A stretch of 12,430 bases of DNA from DATHWB01 sp040902855 (GCA_040902855.1 JBBDWN010000172.1:1-12430), one strand, 5' to 3'. Positions 1-7,292 are shown, counted from the first letter of the stretch. Notes: generated from the sequence alone by a model not told the origin. Numbers and translations: made by a program.

Positions 1-660
1 GATCAGGAGGACGTGCACGTAGCGGGGGCCGTGGACCCCGACGTTGATGTGCTGTTCGATGTCGCCGGTTTTCGAAGGCCCGGTGATGAAGACCACGTTG
101 GCCGCCTCCTGGATCCCCGAGGCATGATCCCGTGCCCAGTGGGCGAGGGACCGGTGAAGCCGGTCGACAGGCAGGAGTACCACGTGGACGAGCGGGATCA
201 GTGACGCCATGCGCGGACGGCCCGGGCCGGATCGGACCACGACCGTGCCGGACTCGGCGAACCCGGCCTCGGCGCTCGTGATGCCCAGGTCGAGACCGAC
301 GTAACCCATCTGGTGTGCGAGCCGGTCACTCCCGTCCACACCCCCGGACATCTCTTCCAGCCCGGCGGCGGCAAGGACTGGTCCGATCCCGGGGACACCC
401 ATCTCGTCGTCGTCCCAGATCATGAAAGACCGCGACTCCTGGGACTCCGCGATCTCGGCGACTCGCCGTCGCACCTCGTCATTGGTCGACACACGATGCA
501 GCACACCCTCGGTGGCGAGGACTTGGGCAGCGAACAGCTCGACGAGATCAACCTCGGGCAGGTCCGGAACCAACAGTCCCGGATCCTCGGCGGGATGAGG
601 CGGGAGTTGGGCGGTGGAGGTCGCCGCCCTCACCCTGGCGAGGAAGGCGTCACGTTCCAC
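1..660 (-). CDS. lutC: LutC, lactate utilization protein C (LUD domain), 3' end cut by window edge
   Basis: Third gene of a lutABC operon. The LutABC iron-sulfur complex oxidises L-lactate to pyruvate in the cytoplasm; LutC is the small LUD-domain subunit without its own Fe-S motif. Seen: 220 codons open from a GTG at 660-658, preceded by AAGGAG four bases upstream. The GTG lies inside the end of lutB (11-bp overlap), so translation is probably coupled. Family-like stretches are SGTVVV in the middle, a TGPSKTGDIE block at about residues 193-202, and GVHGPRYVHVLLI running to the window edge. That last block is close to the normal C-terminus of the family (about 220-240 residues), so only a few residues should be missing. 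The start is well supported by the RBS. Symbol assigned from sequence motifs plus gene order. Confidence 0.88.
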   Translation of the reverse strand, partial: MERDAFLARVRAATSTAQLPPHPAEDPGLLVPDLPEVDLVELFAAQVLATEGVLHRVSTNDEVRRRVAEIAESQESRSFMIWDDDEMGVPGIGPVLAAAGLEEMSGGVDGSDRLAHQMGYVGLDLGITSAEAGFAESGTVVVRSGPGRPRMASLIPLVHVVLLPVDRLHRSLAHWARDHASGIQEAANVVFITGPSKTGDIEQHINVGVHGPRYVHVLLI

Positions 661-2041
661 GGTGCTCCTTCCACCATGAATGAAAGGACCGGGCGGCGGG
701 CGCGGGGAGATCCCGGGTGGTGGTCCAGTTCCCGGCATGAAACGGGAGCTTGGTGATGTACCCGTCACGCCCGACCGTGCGGCCGAACACTCCCCCGGCG
801 GCGAGAAACGCCCGCCACAGGAACGGGGTTGTCGCGACCCGGGCGTAGGCGGACAGGCCGGGGCCGAGCCAGCCGTACTCGGTCTCCCCCGCTCGGGTGA
901 ACTCCTGGCGCAGGCCCAGCAGCATCGAAGGAATGTCGAGGCGGATCGGACAGACGTCCCGGCAAGCGCCGCACAACGAGGAGGCGTAGGGCAGATCCGA
1001 GAACCCGTCGTCTTCCTGCAGCACCGGCGCGAGGACCGCTCCGATCGGCCCCGAGTAGGTGCCGCCGTAGGCATGGCCGCCGGCGTGGCGGTACACGGGA
1101 CAGATGTTGAGGCATGCTCCGCAGCGGATGCACCCGAGGATCTCGGCGGAGCCCGAGCCCAGAACCCGGGAGCGGCCGTTGTCGAGGATGACCAGGTGGA
1201 ACTCTTCGGGTCCGTCCGCATCCCCGGGGCGGCGGGCGCCGGTGATGAAGTTGGTGTAGACGCTCAAACGCTGACCGGTGGCCGACCGAGCCAGCACTTC
1301 CAACATCACCTGCATGTCGTCGAGGGTGGGGACGACCCGCTCCATGCCCATCACGGCCACGTGGATGCGCGGGGCCGTCGTGCACAGCCGGGCATTCCCC
1401 TCGTTGGTGACGGTGACCATGGTCCCGGTGTCGGCCGCCGCGAAGTTGACCCCGGAGATCCCCATGTCGGCCGAGAGGAAGATCTCCCGCAGATAGCGGC
1501 GGGCGATGGCATTCAGCTCGAACGGATCGTCGGTGTAGGTGGCATCGATCTCGTTGGCGAAGAGCTCACCGATCTCGAATCGGGTCTTGTGCAGCACCGG
1601 GGCGATGATGTGGCTCGGCTTGTCGTGGGCGAGCTGGATGATGAACTCGCCCAGATCAGTCTCGACGACCCGGAGTCCGTCACGTTCGAGCGAGTCGTTC
1701 AGTTCGATTTCTTCGGTCACCATCGACTTGGACTTCACGATCGTCTCGACCCCCCGATCGGCGGCGAGTCGACGGATGTAGTCGTTGGCCTCGTCGGCGT
1801 CGGCGGCGAAGAAGACGGTTCCGCCTCGTTCCTCGACTCGATCTGCCAGTGGACCGAGGTATTCGTCGAGTCGGGCCAGCGTGTGCATGCGGATCTCCCG
1901 CGCCCGATCCCGCATGGCATCCATCGCCGGGTATTCGGCGACCGCCACATCCCGCTTACCGGCGAGACGCCGAGCTCCATCGTCGGTGGCGAGGGTCTTG
2001 GGCGATCCCAGGGCCACCGAGGCGCGCTCTCGGAATGTCAT
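650..2041 (-). CDS. lutB: LutB, iron-sulfur subunit of the lactate utilization complex
   Basis: 463-residue LUD-domain protein with ferredoxin-type clusters, the central electron-transfer subunit of LutABC (L-lactate to pyruvate). Seen: an N-terminal LUD domain (about residues 30-285, including IVKSKSMVTEEIELN), then CIRCGACLNICPVYR with C304, C307, C310 and C314, and a second motif SSLCGACRDVCPIRLDIP with C357, C360 and C364. The C-terminal tail contains HSWWKEHRGT. Length matches the family (about 470). The ATG overlaps the lutA stop as ATGA (2041-2038), and a GGGGAGG Shine-Dalgarno sequence lies just upstream inside lutA. The 3' end overlaps lutC by 11 bp. This tight packing supports one polycistronic mRNA. 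Confidence 0.95.
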   Translation of the reverse strand: MTFRERASVALGSPKTLATDDGARRLAGKRDVAVAEYPAMDAMRDRAREIRMHTLARLDEYLGPLADRVEERGGTVFFAADADEANDYIRRLAADRGVETIVKSKSMVTEEIELNDSLERDGLRVVETDLGEFIIQLAHDKPSHIIAPVLHKTRFEIGELFANEIDATYTDDPFELNAIARRYLREIFLSADMGISGVNFAAADTGTMVTVTNEGNARLCTTAPRIHVAVMGMERVVPTLDDMQVMLEVLARSATGQRLSVYTNFITGARRPGDADGPEEFHLVILDNGRSRVLGSGSAEILGCIRCGACLNICPVYRHAGGHAYGGTYSGPIGAVLAPVLQEDDGFSDLPYASSLCGACRDVCPIRLDIPSMLLGLRQEFTRAGETEYGWLGPGLSAYARVATTPFLWRAFLAAGGVFGRTVGRDGYITKLPFHAGNWTTTRDLPAPAARSFHSWWKEHRGT

Positions 2042-2763
2042 GGCTCCTCCCCGGCGAGGACCTCGGCAATATGCTTCGTCCGGATCTTCGATCCGCGTCG
2101 ATGCAGTCCACCTTCGATGTGCATGAGACAGCTCACGTCACCTCCGACCACCACCTCGGCGCCGGAGGCCTCGATCGCTTTCAGCTTGGTCTCCAACATC
2201 GCCGAGGAGATCTCCGGCATCTCGATGGAGAAAAGTCCCCCGAACCCGCAGCACTCGTCCGCACCTTCGAGTTCGCAGCGGGTAACTCCGGCATCATCGA
2301 GCAAGCCCTCACCCACGCCTGCCAGTCCCAGACCCCGCAGGCCATGACAGGAACGGTGGAAGGCGACGGTGTCCTCGGAACCCGTGGAGCTGACGGCGAC
2401 GCCGTTATCGGTGAGGAAACGGGTGAGCTCCACTGTTCGAGCGGCCACCCGCTTCGCAGCCTCCTCGGAGGGCTGACCGGTGAGGATCTTGGGAGTGTGG
2501 TGGATCAGCATGTCCCCGCAGGATCCCGACGGCACCACGATCGGGCCGTAGGTGGCGTCGAGGACTTCGACGGTGTGTTCGGCCATCGCCATCGCCTGGT
2601 CCATGTACCCGGCATTGAAGGCGGGCTGGCCACAACAGGTCTGGTCGAAGGGGAAGGCCACCTCGTAGCCCGCCTGTTCGAGCAGCCGCACCACCGCCAC
2701 CCCCACCTGCGGCGCAAAGCCGTCGACGAGGCAGGTCACGAAGAGCTGGCACACACCGGACAC
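2038..2763 (-). CDS. lutA: LutA, CCG-domain (Fe-S) subunit of the lactate utilization complex
   Basis: 241-residue protein of the heterodisulfide-reductase/glycolate-oxidase GlpC-like family and first gene of lutABC. Two cysteine-rich CCG domains are visible: C11, C43-C44-G and C82 in the first; C139, C171-C172-GFGG and C212 in the second. These are the ligands expected for Fe-S cofactors in this family. Length equals that of known LutA proteins (about 240). The start is GTG at 2763. An in-frame TAG a few codons upstream excludes a longer form; a second GTG three codons downstream is possible. There is no good Shine-Dalgarno sequence, and a TAACGT element ends 8 bases before the GTG, so a leaderless or nearly leaderless mRNA is plausible. 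The start region faces the glycosylase gene across 37 bp. Confidence 0.93.
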   Translation of the reverse strand: MSGVCQLFVTCLVDGFAPQVGVAVVRLLEQAGYEVAFPFDQTCCGQPAFNAGYMDQAMAMAEHTVEVLDATYGPIVVPSGSCGDMLIHHTPKILTGQPSEEAAKRVAARTVELTRFLTDNGVAVSSTGSEDTVAFHRSCHGLRGLGLAGVGEGLLDDAGVTRCELEGADECCGFGGLFSIEMPEISSAMLETKLKAIEASGAEVVVGGDVSCLMHIEGGLHRRGSKIRTKHIAEVLAGEEP

Positions 2764-2800
2764 GATCTTCGACGTTAGCCCTGGCTACGGTCCGCCACCC
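2764..2800. promoter_or_regulatory. Divergent lutA / DNA glycosylase intergenic region with small inverted repeat
   Basis: Only 37 bp separate two divergent starts. On the minus strand TAACGT (2777-2772) lies 8 bases before the lutA GTG. On the plus strand TACGGT (2786-2791) lies 9 bases before the glycosylase ATG. Both fit the TAnnnT pattern of an actinobacterial -10, but no -35 is recognisable at the right spacing. Between them a small inverted repeat, TAGCC-CT-GGCTA (2776-2787), could be an operator half-site pair. Neither gene has a clear Shine-Dalgarno sequence, so near-leaderless transcripts are inferred. Weak motifs; moderate to low confidence. Confidence 0.35.
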
Positions 2801-3415
2801 ATGGATCCGCGCCATGACCATGCGATCGACTCGTTGATCGGTCTCGACCCGCACCTGGCAGCAGTGGTGGATCGATTCGGAAGACCAGAGGTGTTTCGGC
2901 GTCCGCCCACCTTCGCCACCCTGGTCCTCCTGATCCTGGAACAACAGGTGTCGCTGAGTTCCGCGGCTGCGGCCTACAGACGGCTCGCGGCGGCCGGCCC
3001 GATCGATCCGGAGTCACTGCTGGGTCTCGACGACGTCACACTCCGGGAGTTCGGGTTCAGCCGGCAGAAGACCCGATATGCGCGAGTCCTCGCCCAGGCG
3101 ACTGCCTCTGGCGACCTTGCCCTCGAACGCCTGGCCGATCTCACCGACGACGAGGTCAGATCCGCCCTCACCTCGATCCCGGGAATCGGGCCGTGGACCG
3201 CAGACGTGTTCCTCCTGTCCTGTCTCGCCCGACCTGACGTGTGGCCGGTCGGTGACCGCGCCCTGCAGGTCGGGTGCTCCGAGGTTCTCGATCTGACGAC
3301 TGTTCCCGGTCCAACCGAACTCGCCCAGATCGGTGACAGATGGCGGCCGTTGCGATCCACCGCCGCCCAGCTCGTCTGGCACCACTATTTGGCGAGCCGT
3401 GGCCGACCGACGTGA
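2801..3415 (+). CDS. DNA-3-methyladenine glycosylase II-like (AlkA family, HhH-GPD)
   Basis: 204-residue HhH-GPD base-excision-repair glycosylase, expected to remove alkylated bases such as 3-methyladenine from DNA. Seen: the N-terminal helical part contains LILEQQVSLSSAAAAYRRL (about residues 44-62), a typical family block. The helix-hairpin-helix lies at about 117-140 with LTSIPGIGPWTADVFLL. The catalytic aspartate is D152 in WPVGDRALQVG, aligned with the essential Asp of AlkA. It lacks the N-terminal TBP-like domain of E. coli AlkA, as in shorter bacterial homologues. The ATG at 2801 has no clear Shine-Dalgarno sequence. A longer in-frame start would run into lutA. Substrate range cannot be read from sequence. 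Confidence 0.9.
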   Translation: MDPRHDHAIDSLIGLDPHLAAVVDRFGRPEVFRRPPTFATLVLLILEQQVSLSSAAAAYRRLAAAGPIDPESLLGLDDVTLREFGFSRQKTRYARVLAQATASGDLALERLADLTDDEVRSALTSIPGIGPWTADVFLLSCLARPDVWPVGDRALQVGCSEVLDLTTVPGPTELAQIGDRWRPLRSTAAQLVWHHYLASRGRPT

Positions 3416-3452
3416 ATTCTGCTCGACCGGTGGTTGCAGCACCCGGACCTCT

Positions 3453-3458
3453 TATGCT
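3453..3458 (+). promoter_or_regulatory. Candidate -10 element for the MBL hydrolase gene
   Basis: TATGCT lies in the 54-bp gap after the glycosylase gene, 11 bases before the preferred GTG start at 3470. Transcription starting 6-7 bases after the hexamer would leave only 4-5 untranslated bases. No -35 at 16-18 bp spacing is evident. If used, this argues against the upstream TTG at 3434 as the start. Confidence 0.3.
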
Positions 3459-3469
3459 GCTCCGTTGTT

Positions 3470-4315
3470 GTGCAAACCGAACAACAAGATCCCCCGGGTC
3501 TCACCGTCACCTGCCACGGCTGCCGTGGATCCGTCCCGGTCAGCGGGCCCAAGTTCCATCGATACGGCGGCGGGACCACCTGCCTGGAGATCGAACTTTC
3601 CGACGATCACCGTCTCCTGGTCGACGTCGGGACCGGGGCGCTCGCCATCCACGACACGCTGCCGGTAGGGCGACCCCTTCACTTTTCGATCCTCGTCACC
3701 CATCTCCACTGGGACCACACCTTCGCCCTCCCCTTCTTCAAGCCGTTCTACGACGCCGCCAACCGGTTCGACTTCTACGGACATCAGGTGGCGGGAATGC
3801 GGATGGACGACGCCCTCGACATCGTGATGCGGCCGCCTTGGTTCCCCGTCAACTTCCGGTCAACCCCCGCCCAGAAGCGCTTCCACCACATCGATGAACA
3901 GCCGTTCGAGATCGAGGACCTCCGAATCACTCCCGCCCGACTGCACCATCCGGATGGCGTGACCGCCTACCGGATCGAACGCAACGGCGTGTCGATCGCC
4001 CTCGCCACCGATGTGGAACATGGCGAGCCGGACAGCGACGAGAAGCTGCGCGCCATCGCCGAAGGTGCGGACGTGCTCATCTACGACGCCCAGTATCTCC
4101 CGGACGAGTACGAGGCGGGCAAGGTCGGATGGGGCCACTCGACGTGGGCGGAAGCCGTGGCACTCGCCAAGGTGTGCAATGTCGGGCGGCTCATCCTCAC
4201 GAGTCACGACCCAAGCCGCTCCGACGACGCGATCGACAAGATCGTGGCGATGGCCCGGGCCGAGTTCCCCAACACGGAGGCCTTCTACGAGGGCATGGTT
4301 CTCGAGGTGAGGTGA
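3470..4315 (+). CDS. MBL-fold metal-dependent hydrolase (cytosolic, RNase Z/PhnP-like group)
   Basis: 281-residue metallo-beta-lactamase-fold hydrolase with no signal peptide. Motifs, numbered from the GTG start: an N-terminal TCHGCRGSVPVSGP block equivalent to the GTRGS motif of this subgroup; HLHWDH (H78, H80, D82, H83) for binuclear metal binding; the paired histidines of ARLHHPDG (H159-H160); D181 in ALATDVEHG; GWGHST (H223); and a C-terminal LTSHDP (H246). All expected metal ligands are present. Start choice: the open frame begins at a TTG (3434), but family proteins start just before the GTRGS-like motif and a -10-like TATGCT sits at 3453, so GTG at 3470 is preferred. Neither start has a Shine-Dalgarno sequence. 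The substrate is unknown; it is co-directional with the DNA glycosylase but may have its own promoter. Confidence 0.87.
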   Translation: MQTEQQDPPGLTVTCHGCRGSVPVSGPKFHRYGGGTTCLEIELSDDHRLLVDVGTGALAIHDTLPVGRPLHFSILVTHLHWDHTFALPFFKPFYDAANRFDFYGHQVAGMRMDDALDIVMRPPWFPVNFRSTPAQKRFHHIDEQPFEIEDLRITPARLHHPDGVTAYRIERNGVSIALATDVEHGEPDSDEKLRAIAEGADVLIYDAQYLPDEYEAGKVGWGHSTWAEAVALAKVCNVGRLILTSHDPSRSDDAIDKIVAMARAEFPNTEAFYEGMVLEVR

Positions 4316-4405
4316 CCGCCGGGCTCGAGCGGTTCGTTCCCCGGTGGCAACGGCGGGGTTCATCGAGTTCACGAACGCGGGCGAGACGATCTTCCAGTTC
4401 TTCGC

Positions 4406-5980
4406 TCAGGTGTCGCGCAGGGCGCGGCGCATGATCTTGCCGGTGGTGGTTCGGGGAAGGTCGTCGAGGAATGTGACCCGCCTCGGGACCTCGTGGGCGG
4501 CGAGTCGGGTACGCACGTGGTGCTGCAATTCCGCCGCCAGTTCGTCGCTCGGATCGACCCCGTCGCGTAGCACCACGAACGCCGCCGGGACCTGGCCGCG
4601 CACCTCGTCGGGGATTCCGATCACCGCGCACATCGCGACGGCCGGGTGACCCATCAGGGACTCTTCGATCTCGCCCGGACCGATCCGGTACCCCATCGAT
4701 GAGATGACGTCGTCCGTGCGGGACTCGAACCACAGGTAGCCGTCGGCGTCTTCCCGACCGAGGTCGCCGGTCAGCAGCCACCCGCCCCGGTACTTGTCGG
4801 CGGTCGCATCCGGACGGTTCCAGTACTCCAACATCATCACCGGGTCACCGGCTCTCACAACGATCTCGCCCGCCTCACCGATCAGCCGGTTGCCGTCCTC
4901 GTCCTGAACCTGGACGTCGTGACCGGGTATCGCCCGACCCATCGAACCGGGACGCACCGGCCAGGTAGACGCACAATTGCCGACGACGATGTTGGCCTCG
5001 GTCTGCCCGTACCCCTCGTTGACGGCACATCCCAGTCGGTCGTGCACCCAACTGAGCAATTCCTCCCCCAACGCTTCGCCTCCGGTGAAGATCGCCCGCA
5101 GCCCGAGGCCGGACCCGTCGACCTCAGCCGCCCGCATCATCTTCAGCGCCGTCGGCGGGAGAAAGGCGAGGGTGACACCGTGGTCCCGCATGAGGTCGAC
5201 CGCGCCGTGGGAATCGAAGTCGGCTTCCGACGTGAGGACCGTCATCCCGTAGTACCAGGCGGGGATGACCACATCCATCAGCGCCCCGATCCACGCCCAA
5301 TCCGCCGGTGTCCAGATGATGTCCCCGGGTTGGGGTGCGTACTCGTAGTACAGCTCGAACGCCGGCAGATGCCCGAACAGGGACCGATGAGGGTGCAGCG
5401 CCCCCTTGGGAGGGCCGGTCGTGCCGGAGGTGTAGATGAGGAAGACCGGATCCTCGGCGGCGGTGTCGGCCGGGTCGAGCGGATCGGCCGAGCAGAGTTC
5501 GTCGAATTCCGGACCGACCTCGACGATCCGGAGTTCGGGCACCGCCTCCTGGACCTTGGCGACGTTGTCAGGCGAGACGATCGCCGCCACCGCCCCGGCG
5601 TCCCGCAGACGGAACGAAAGCGCATCCGGCCCGAACAGGGAGGCGAGCGGGATCGACACCGCACCCGCCTTCCAGATACCGAGGTGGGCGACGCCGGTCG
5701 TCAGTGATTGCGGAACGACGACACCGACCCGATCCCCGGCGCCCACGCCCATCTCCCGCAGTCCGCCGGCCAGCCGGCTGGTCAGATCGGACATCTCCCC
5801 GAAGGTGGTGACGGTGGCCTGTCCGGACCCGTCGACGGTGACCAACGCCGGGGCGGCCGGGTCGTGAGGATCGCAGCAGGCCGATCCGAGATTGAATCGG
5901 TCCGGGATGTCGTAGACGAACCCGTCACGGAGCGATTCATAGGTCTGACCGGATCGTGGCCTGAACAGCGGTGTCGGCAT
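4406..5980 (-). CDS. AMP-forming acyl-CoA synthetase (short/medium-chain type)
   Basis: 524-residue ANL-superfamily enzyme that activates a carboxylate with ATP and CoA, releasing AMP and PPi. Seen: the P-loop YTSGTTGPPKG (183-193), TPADWAWIGALMDVVIPAWYYG region (224-245; typical of acetyl/medium-chain synthetases), TGGEAL (299-304), GYGQTE (323-328), TGDLGRED (404-411), the hinge region SRTDDVISSMGYRIGPGEIE (420-439), and the C-terminal catalytic lysine K515 in TTTGKIMRR. All core motifs are intact and the length is normal. The ATG at 5980 follows the pyrophosphatase stop by 12 bp without a Shine-Dalgarno sequence, suggesting co-transcription and perhaps translational coupling. The chain length of the substrate cannot be determined. 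The gene ends convergently with the MBL gene, leaving a 90-bp gap with no convincing terminator. Confidence 0.92.
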   Translation of the reverse strand: MPTPLFRPRSGQTYESLRDGFVYDIPDRFNLGSACCDPHDPAAPALVTVDGSGQATVTTFGEMSDLTSRLAGGLREMGVGAGDRVGVVVPQSLTTGVAHLGIWKAGAVSIPLASLFGPDALSFRLRDAGAVAAIVSPDNVAKVQEAVPELRIVEVGPEFDELCSADPLDPADTAAEDPVFLIYTSGTTGPPKGALHPHRSLFGHLPAFELYYEYAPQPGDIIWTPADWAWIGALMDVVIPAWYYGMTVLTSEADFDSHGAVDLMRDHGVTLAFLPPTALKMMRAAEVDGSGLGLRAIFTGGEALGEELLSWVHDRLGCAVNEGYGQTEANIVVGNCASTWPVRPGSMGRAIPGHDVQVQDEDGNRLIGEAGEIVVRAGDPVMMLEYWNRPDATADKYRGGWLLTGDLGREDADGYLWFESRTDDVISSMGYRIGPGEIEESLMGHPAVAMCAVIGIPDEVRGQVPAAFVVLRDGVDPSDELAAELQHHVRTRLAAHEVPRRVTFLDDLPRTTTGKIMRRALRDT

Positions 5981-5992
5981 CGTTGTACGAAC

Positions 5993-6463
5993 TCAGTGAT
6001 AGGCGGCGAGGGCCGCTTCGATGATCTGGTGCGCCTCGTCCACCCCGCGCCAGCCGAGGACCGCCGTCTTCTTGTCCTCGAGTTCCTTGTACACGGCGAA
6101 GAAGTGTTCGAGTTCCCGGCGGAGATGGACGTCGAGGTCTTCGATGTCGGTGGTCGTCTCCCAGCGGGCGTCGCCGGCCGGCACCGCCATGATCTTGTGG
6201 TCGGGGTCTCCCTGGTCTTCCATCAGGAAGACACCGATGGGGCGAGCCTTGATCCGGCAGCCGGGAAAGGTCGGCTCGTTGCCAAGCACCAGGATGTCGA
6301 GCGGATCCCCGTCTTCGGCGAGGGTGTGAGGGACGAACCCGTAGTCGGCGGGATAGCGGGTAGCGGTGAACAACGTCCGGTCCAACCAGATCTCGCCGGT
6401 CTCATGATCCATCTCGTACTTGTTGCGACTCCCCTTCGGGATCTCGACGATCGCAGTGACCAC
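5993..6463 (-). CDS. ppa: Family I inorganic pyrophosphatase
   Basis: 156-residue soluble pyrophosphatase that hydrolyses PPi to phosphate using Mg2+. Seen: VEIPKGSRNKYEMDHETGE near the N-terminus, PADYGFVPHTL, the signature DGDPLDILVL with its catalytic and metal-binding aspartates, and MEDQGDPDHKIMAVP. Start choice: the frame extends upstream to a TTG at 6511, but the GTG at 6463 places the conserved IVEIPKGSRNKYE block at residues 5-17, as in actinobacterial homologues, and has AAAGGA 8 bases upstream; the longer version adds 16 unconserved residues. Twelve bases separate its stop from the acyl-CoA synthetase start, so the two are probably one transcript. Removing PPi would pull the synthetase reaction forward, although this enzyme also serves general metabolism. 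Confidence 0.94.
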   Translation of the reverse strand: MVTAIVEIPKGSRNKYEMDHETGEIWLDRTLFTATRYPADYGFVPHTLAEDGDPLDILVLGNEPTFPGCRIKARPIGVFLMEDQGDPDHKIMAVPAGDARWETTTDIEDLDVHLRRELEHFFAVYKELEDKKTAVLGWRGVDEAHQIIEAALAAYH

Positions 6464-6567
6464 ATCGTGTCCTTTCGACGCGGCCCATTGTGGTGGATCG
6501 CGGGGGACCAATCGACGGCCCCCCTCGTCCGGGCTACCCGCGAATTCCTCCGGGTTTGGTCATATCG

Positions 6568-6585
6568 CCTTCCCTCTGGGGAAGG
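6568..6585 (-). terminator. Hairpin between peroxiredoxin and pyrophosphatase genes, possible terminator
   Basis: A perfect 7-bp stem with a 4-base loop: CCTTCCC (6568-6574), TCTG, GGGAAGG (6579-6585). Outer bases can extend it with one bulge. It lies 24 bases after the stop of the upstream minus-strand gene (6609) and about 105 bases before the pyrophosphatase start. There is no U-tract, as is common in high-GC actinobacteria. It may separate the two transcription units; an attenuator for ppa is the alternative. Confidence 0.45.
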
Positions 6586-6608
6586 TGGCGTCACGGCCTT
6601 GCCTGCGG

Positions 6609-7292
6609 CTATCTCTCTTCGCGCCGCTTGGTATACGCCTTCACGTGTTCGAGCATGCGGTCCATGGTGGCGACGTAGGCCTTGGAGTCTTCCTTGATGG
6701 ACTCTCCCAGGTCCTTGTGCCGCAGGCCCATTGCGAGGGCGGCGAAGCGGGCGCCTCGCAGGTAGTGGAAGAGGCCTTCGAACGGCATCGCCGACGGGCC
6801 CTGCTCCGGTGTCCCCTGGTTCATGGTCTCGGCGGAAGTCGGGGACAGTCCCAGTGTCTCCGCCTCGGCCAGCACCTCGTCCTCGGGATACCGATCTGCG
6901 AAGTCGCGGGAGACGAAGCGGAACCGTTCTTCGCCGGCGGTGTCGATCAGGATCATCGCCGGGCGGGCGATGTTGCGAGCGTCGTGCTCGTCGGCGACAT
7001 CGAACGGAACGATCGCTCGGCTCCGGTCGGGATCTGAGAGCATCGGGAACGGCAGCCCGAGCTTCTCGATCATCGCCGCGTGCTGGCCGGGGCTGTCGAC
7101 GTCGATGGCGACGATACGGACGCCCTCGTTCAGGAAGTCGTCACACCGTGAGGCCAGGCTGACCAGCTGGCCGTTGCAGTACGGTCACCAGTCTCCGCGA
7201 AGAAAGACCAGCAGCATGGCCGTGTCCCGGTGTTCCGAGAGCGTCCAGTCCGCACCTGACTGATCGGGAAGAGTGAAGTCGAGTACTGCCAT
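6609..7292 (-). CDS. Peroxiredoxin-like selenoprotein (AhpC/TSA fold) with in-frame TGA read as selenocysteine
   Basis: Reading TGA as selenocysteine gives one 227-residue frame from ATG 7292 to TAG 6609. Residues 1-34 have the start of a thioredoxin-fold peroxiredoxin (VLDFTLPDQSG, AMLLVFLRGDW). Then comes U36-P-Y-C39-NGQL where relatives have a WCPYC active site, so Sec replaces the first (peroxidatic/attacking) Cys and makes a UxxC redox pair. The fold continues (VRIVAIDVDS, LGLPFPMLSDPD, MILIDTAGEERFRFVSRDFADRYPEDE), followed by a helical C-terminus. C50 is the only further cysteine. A standard caller would see only the part from the internal ATG at 7073, which lacks the active site. There is no Shine-Dalgarno sequence; TAGATT ends 6 bases before the ATG, as in leaderless mRNAs. 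Expected role: reduction of peroxides or disulfides in the cytoplasm. Alternative: a pseudogene or a single-base error (TGC to TGA). The SECIS-like hairpin right after the TGA favours Sec. Confidence 0.82.
7145..7184 (-). promoter_or_regulatory. Bacterial SECIS-like stem-loop immediately after the TGA
   Basis: Read 3' of the TGA on the minus strand. Positions 1-4 (CCGU) can pair with 36-39 (ACGG), plus the A of UGA with U40. After an asymmetric internal loop, GGCCAG (13-18; 7172-7167) pairs perfectly with CUGGCC (28-33; 7157-7152). With one bulged C, two more pairs close a GGUC apical loop at positions 21-24. Bacterial SECIS elements recognised by SelB need a stem-loop directly after UGA with conserved G in the apical loop about 16-37 nt downstream; E. 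coli fdhF also presents GGUC near 19-22. The fit in distance and loop is good. The bulge is on the other side from that in fdhF. The pairings were made by eye and not energy-scored. Confidence 0.65.
7185..7187 (-). other. In-frame TGA, probable selenocysteine codon (Sec36)
   Basis: Codon 36 of the peroxiredoxin-like gene. The context is GGA GAC TGG TGA CCG TAC TGC, i.e. G-D-W-U-P-Y-C. The frame before and after is continuous and homologous to one protein family, and there is no second stop until 6609. Confidence 0.8.

Noticed and set aside
680..2347. Long plus-strand ORF (555 residues) opposite lutB and lutA
   Set aside because: Low-complexity Gly/Arg/Asp-rich translation typical of the antisense of GC-rich genes; the minus strand encodes clear LutA and LutB with all cysteine motifs.
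4316..4405. Bidirectional terminator between the convergent MBL and acyl-CoA synthetase genes
   Set aside because: Only a weak 5-bp stem (CCCCG and CGGGG around a 10-base loop) is present; not distinguishable from chance in this composition.
6509..6511. TTG at 6511 as start of the pyrophosphatase
   Set aside because: It would add 16 unconserved residues; GTG 6463 has a Shine-Dalgarno sequence and matches the family N-terminus.
6530..6565. Nine-codon mini-ORF (ATG after AAGGCGAT, minus strand) upstream of ppa as a leader peptide
   Set aside because: Too short to support and no regulatory codons or attenuator pair are evident.
6609..7073. The 154-residue minus-strand ORF starting at the internal ATG 7073 as a stand-alone gene
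   Set aside because: It begins in the middle of a thioredoxin fold, lacks the active site, and continues in frame upstream through the TGA to a proper family N-terminus at 7292.
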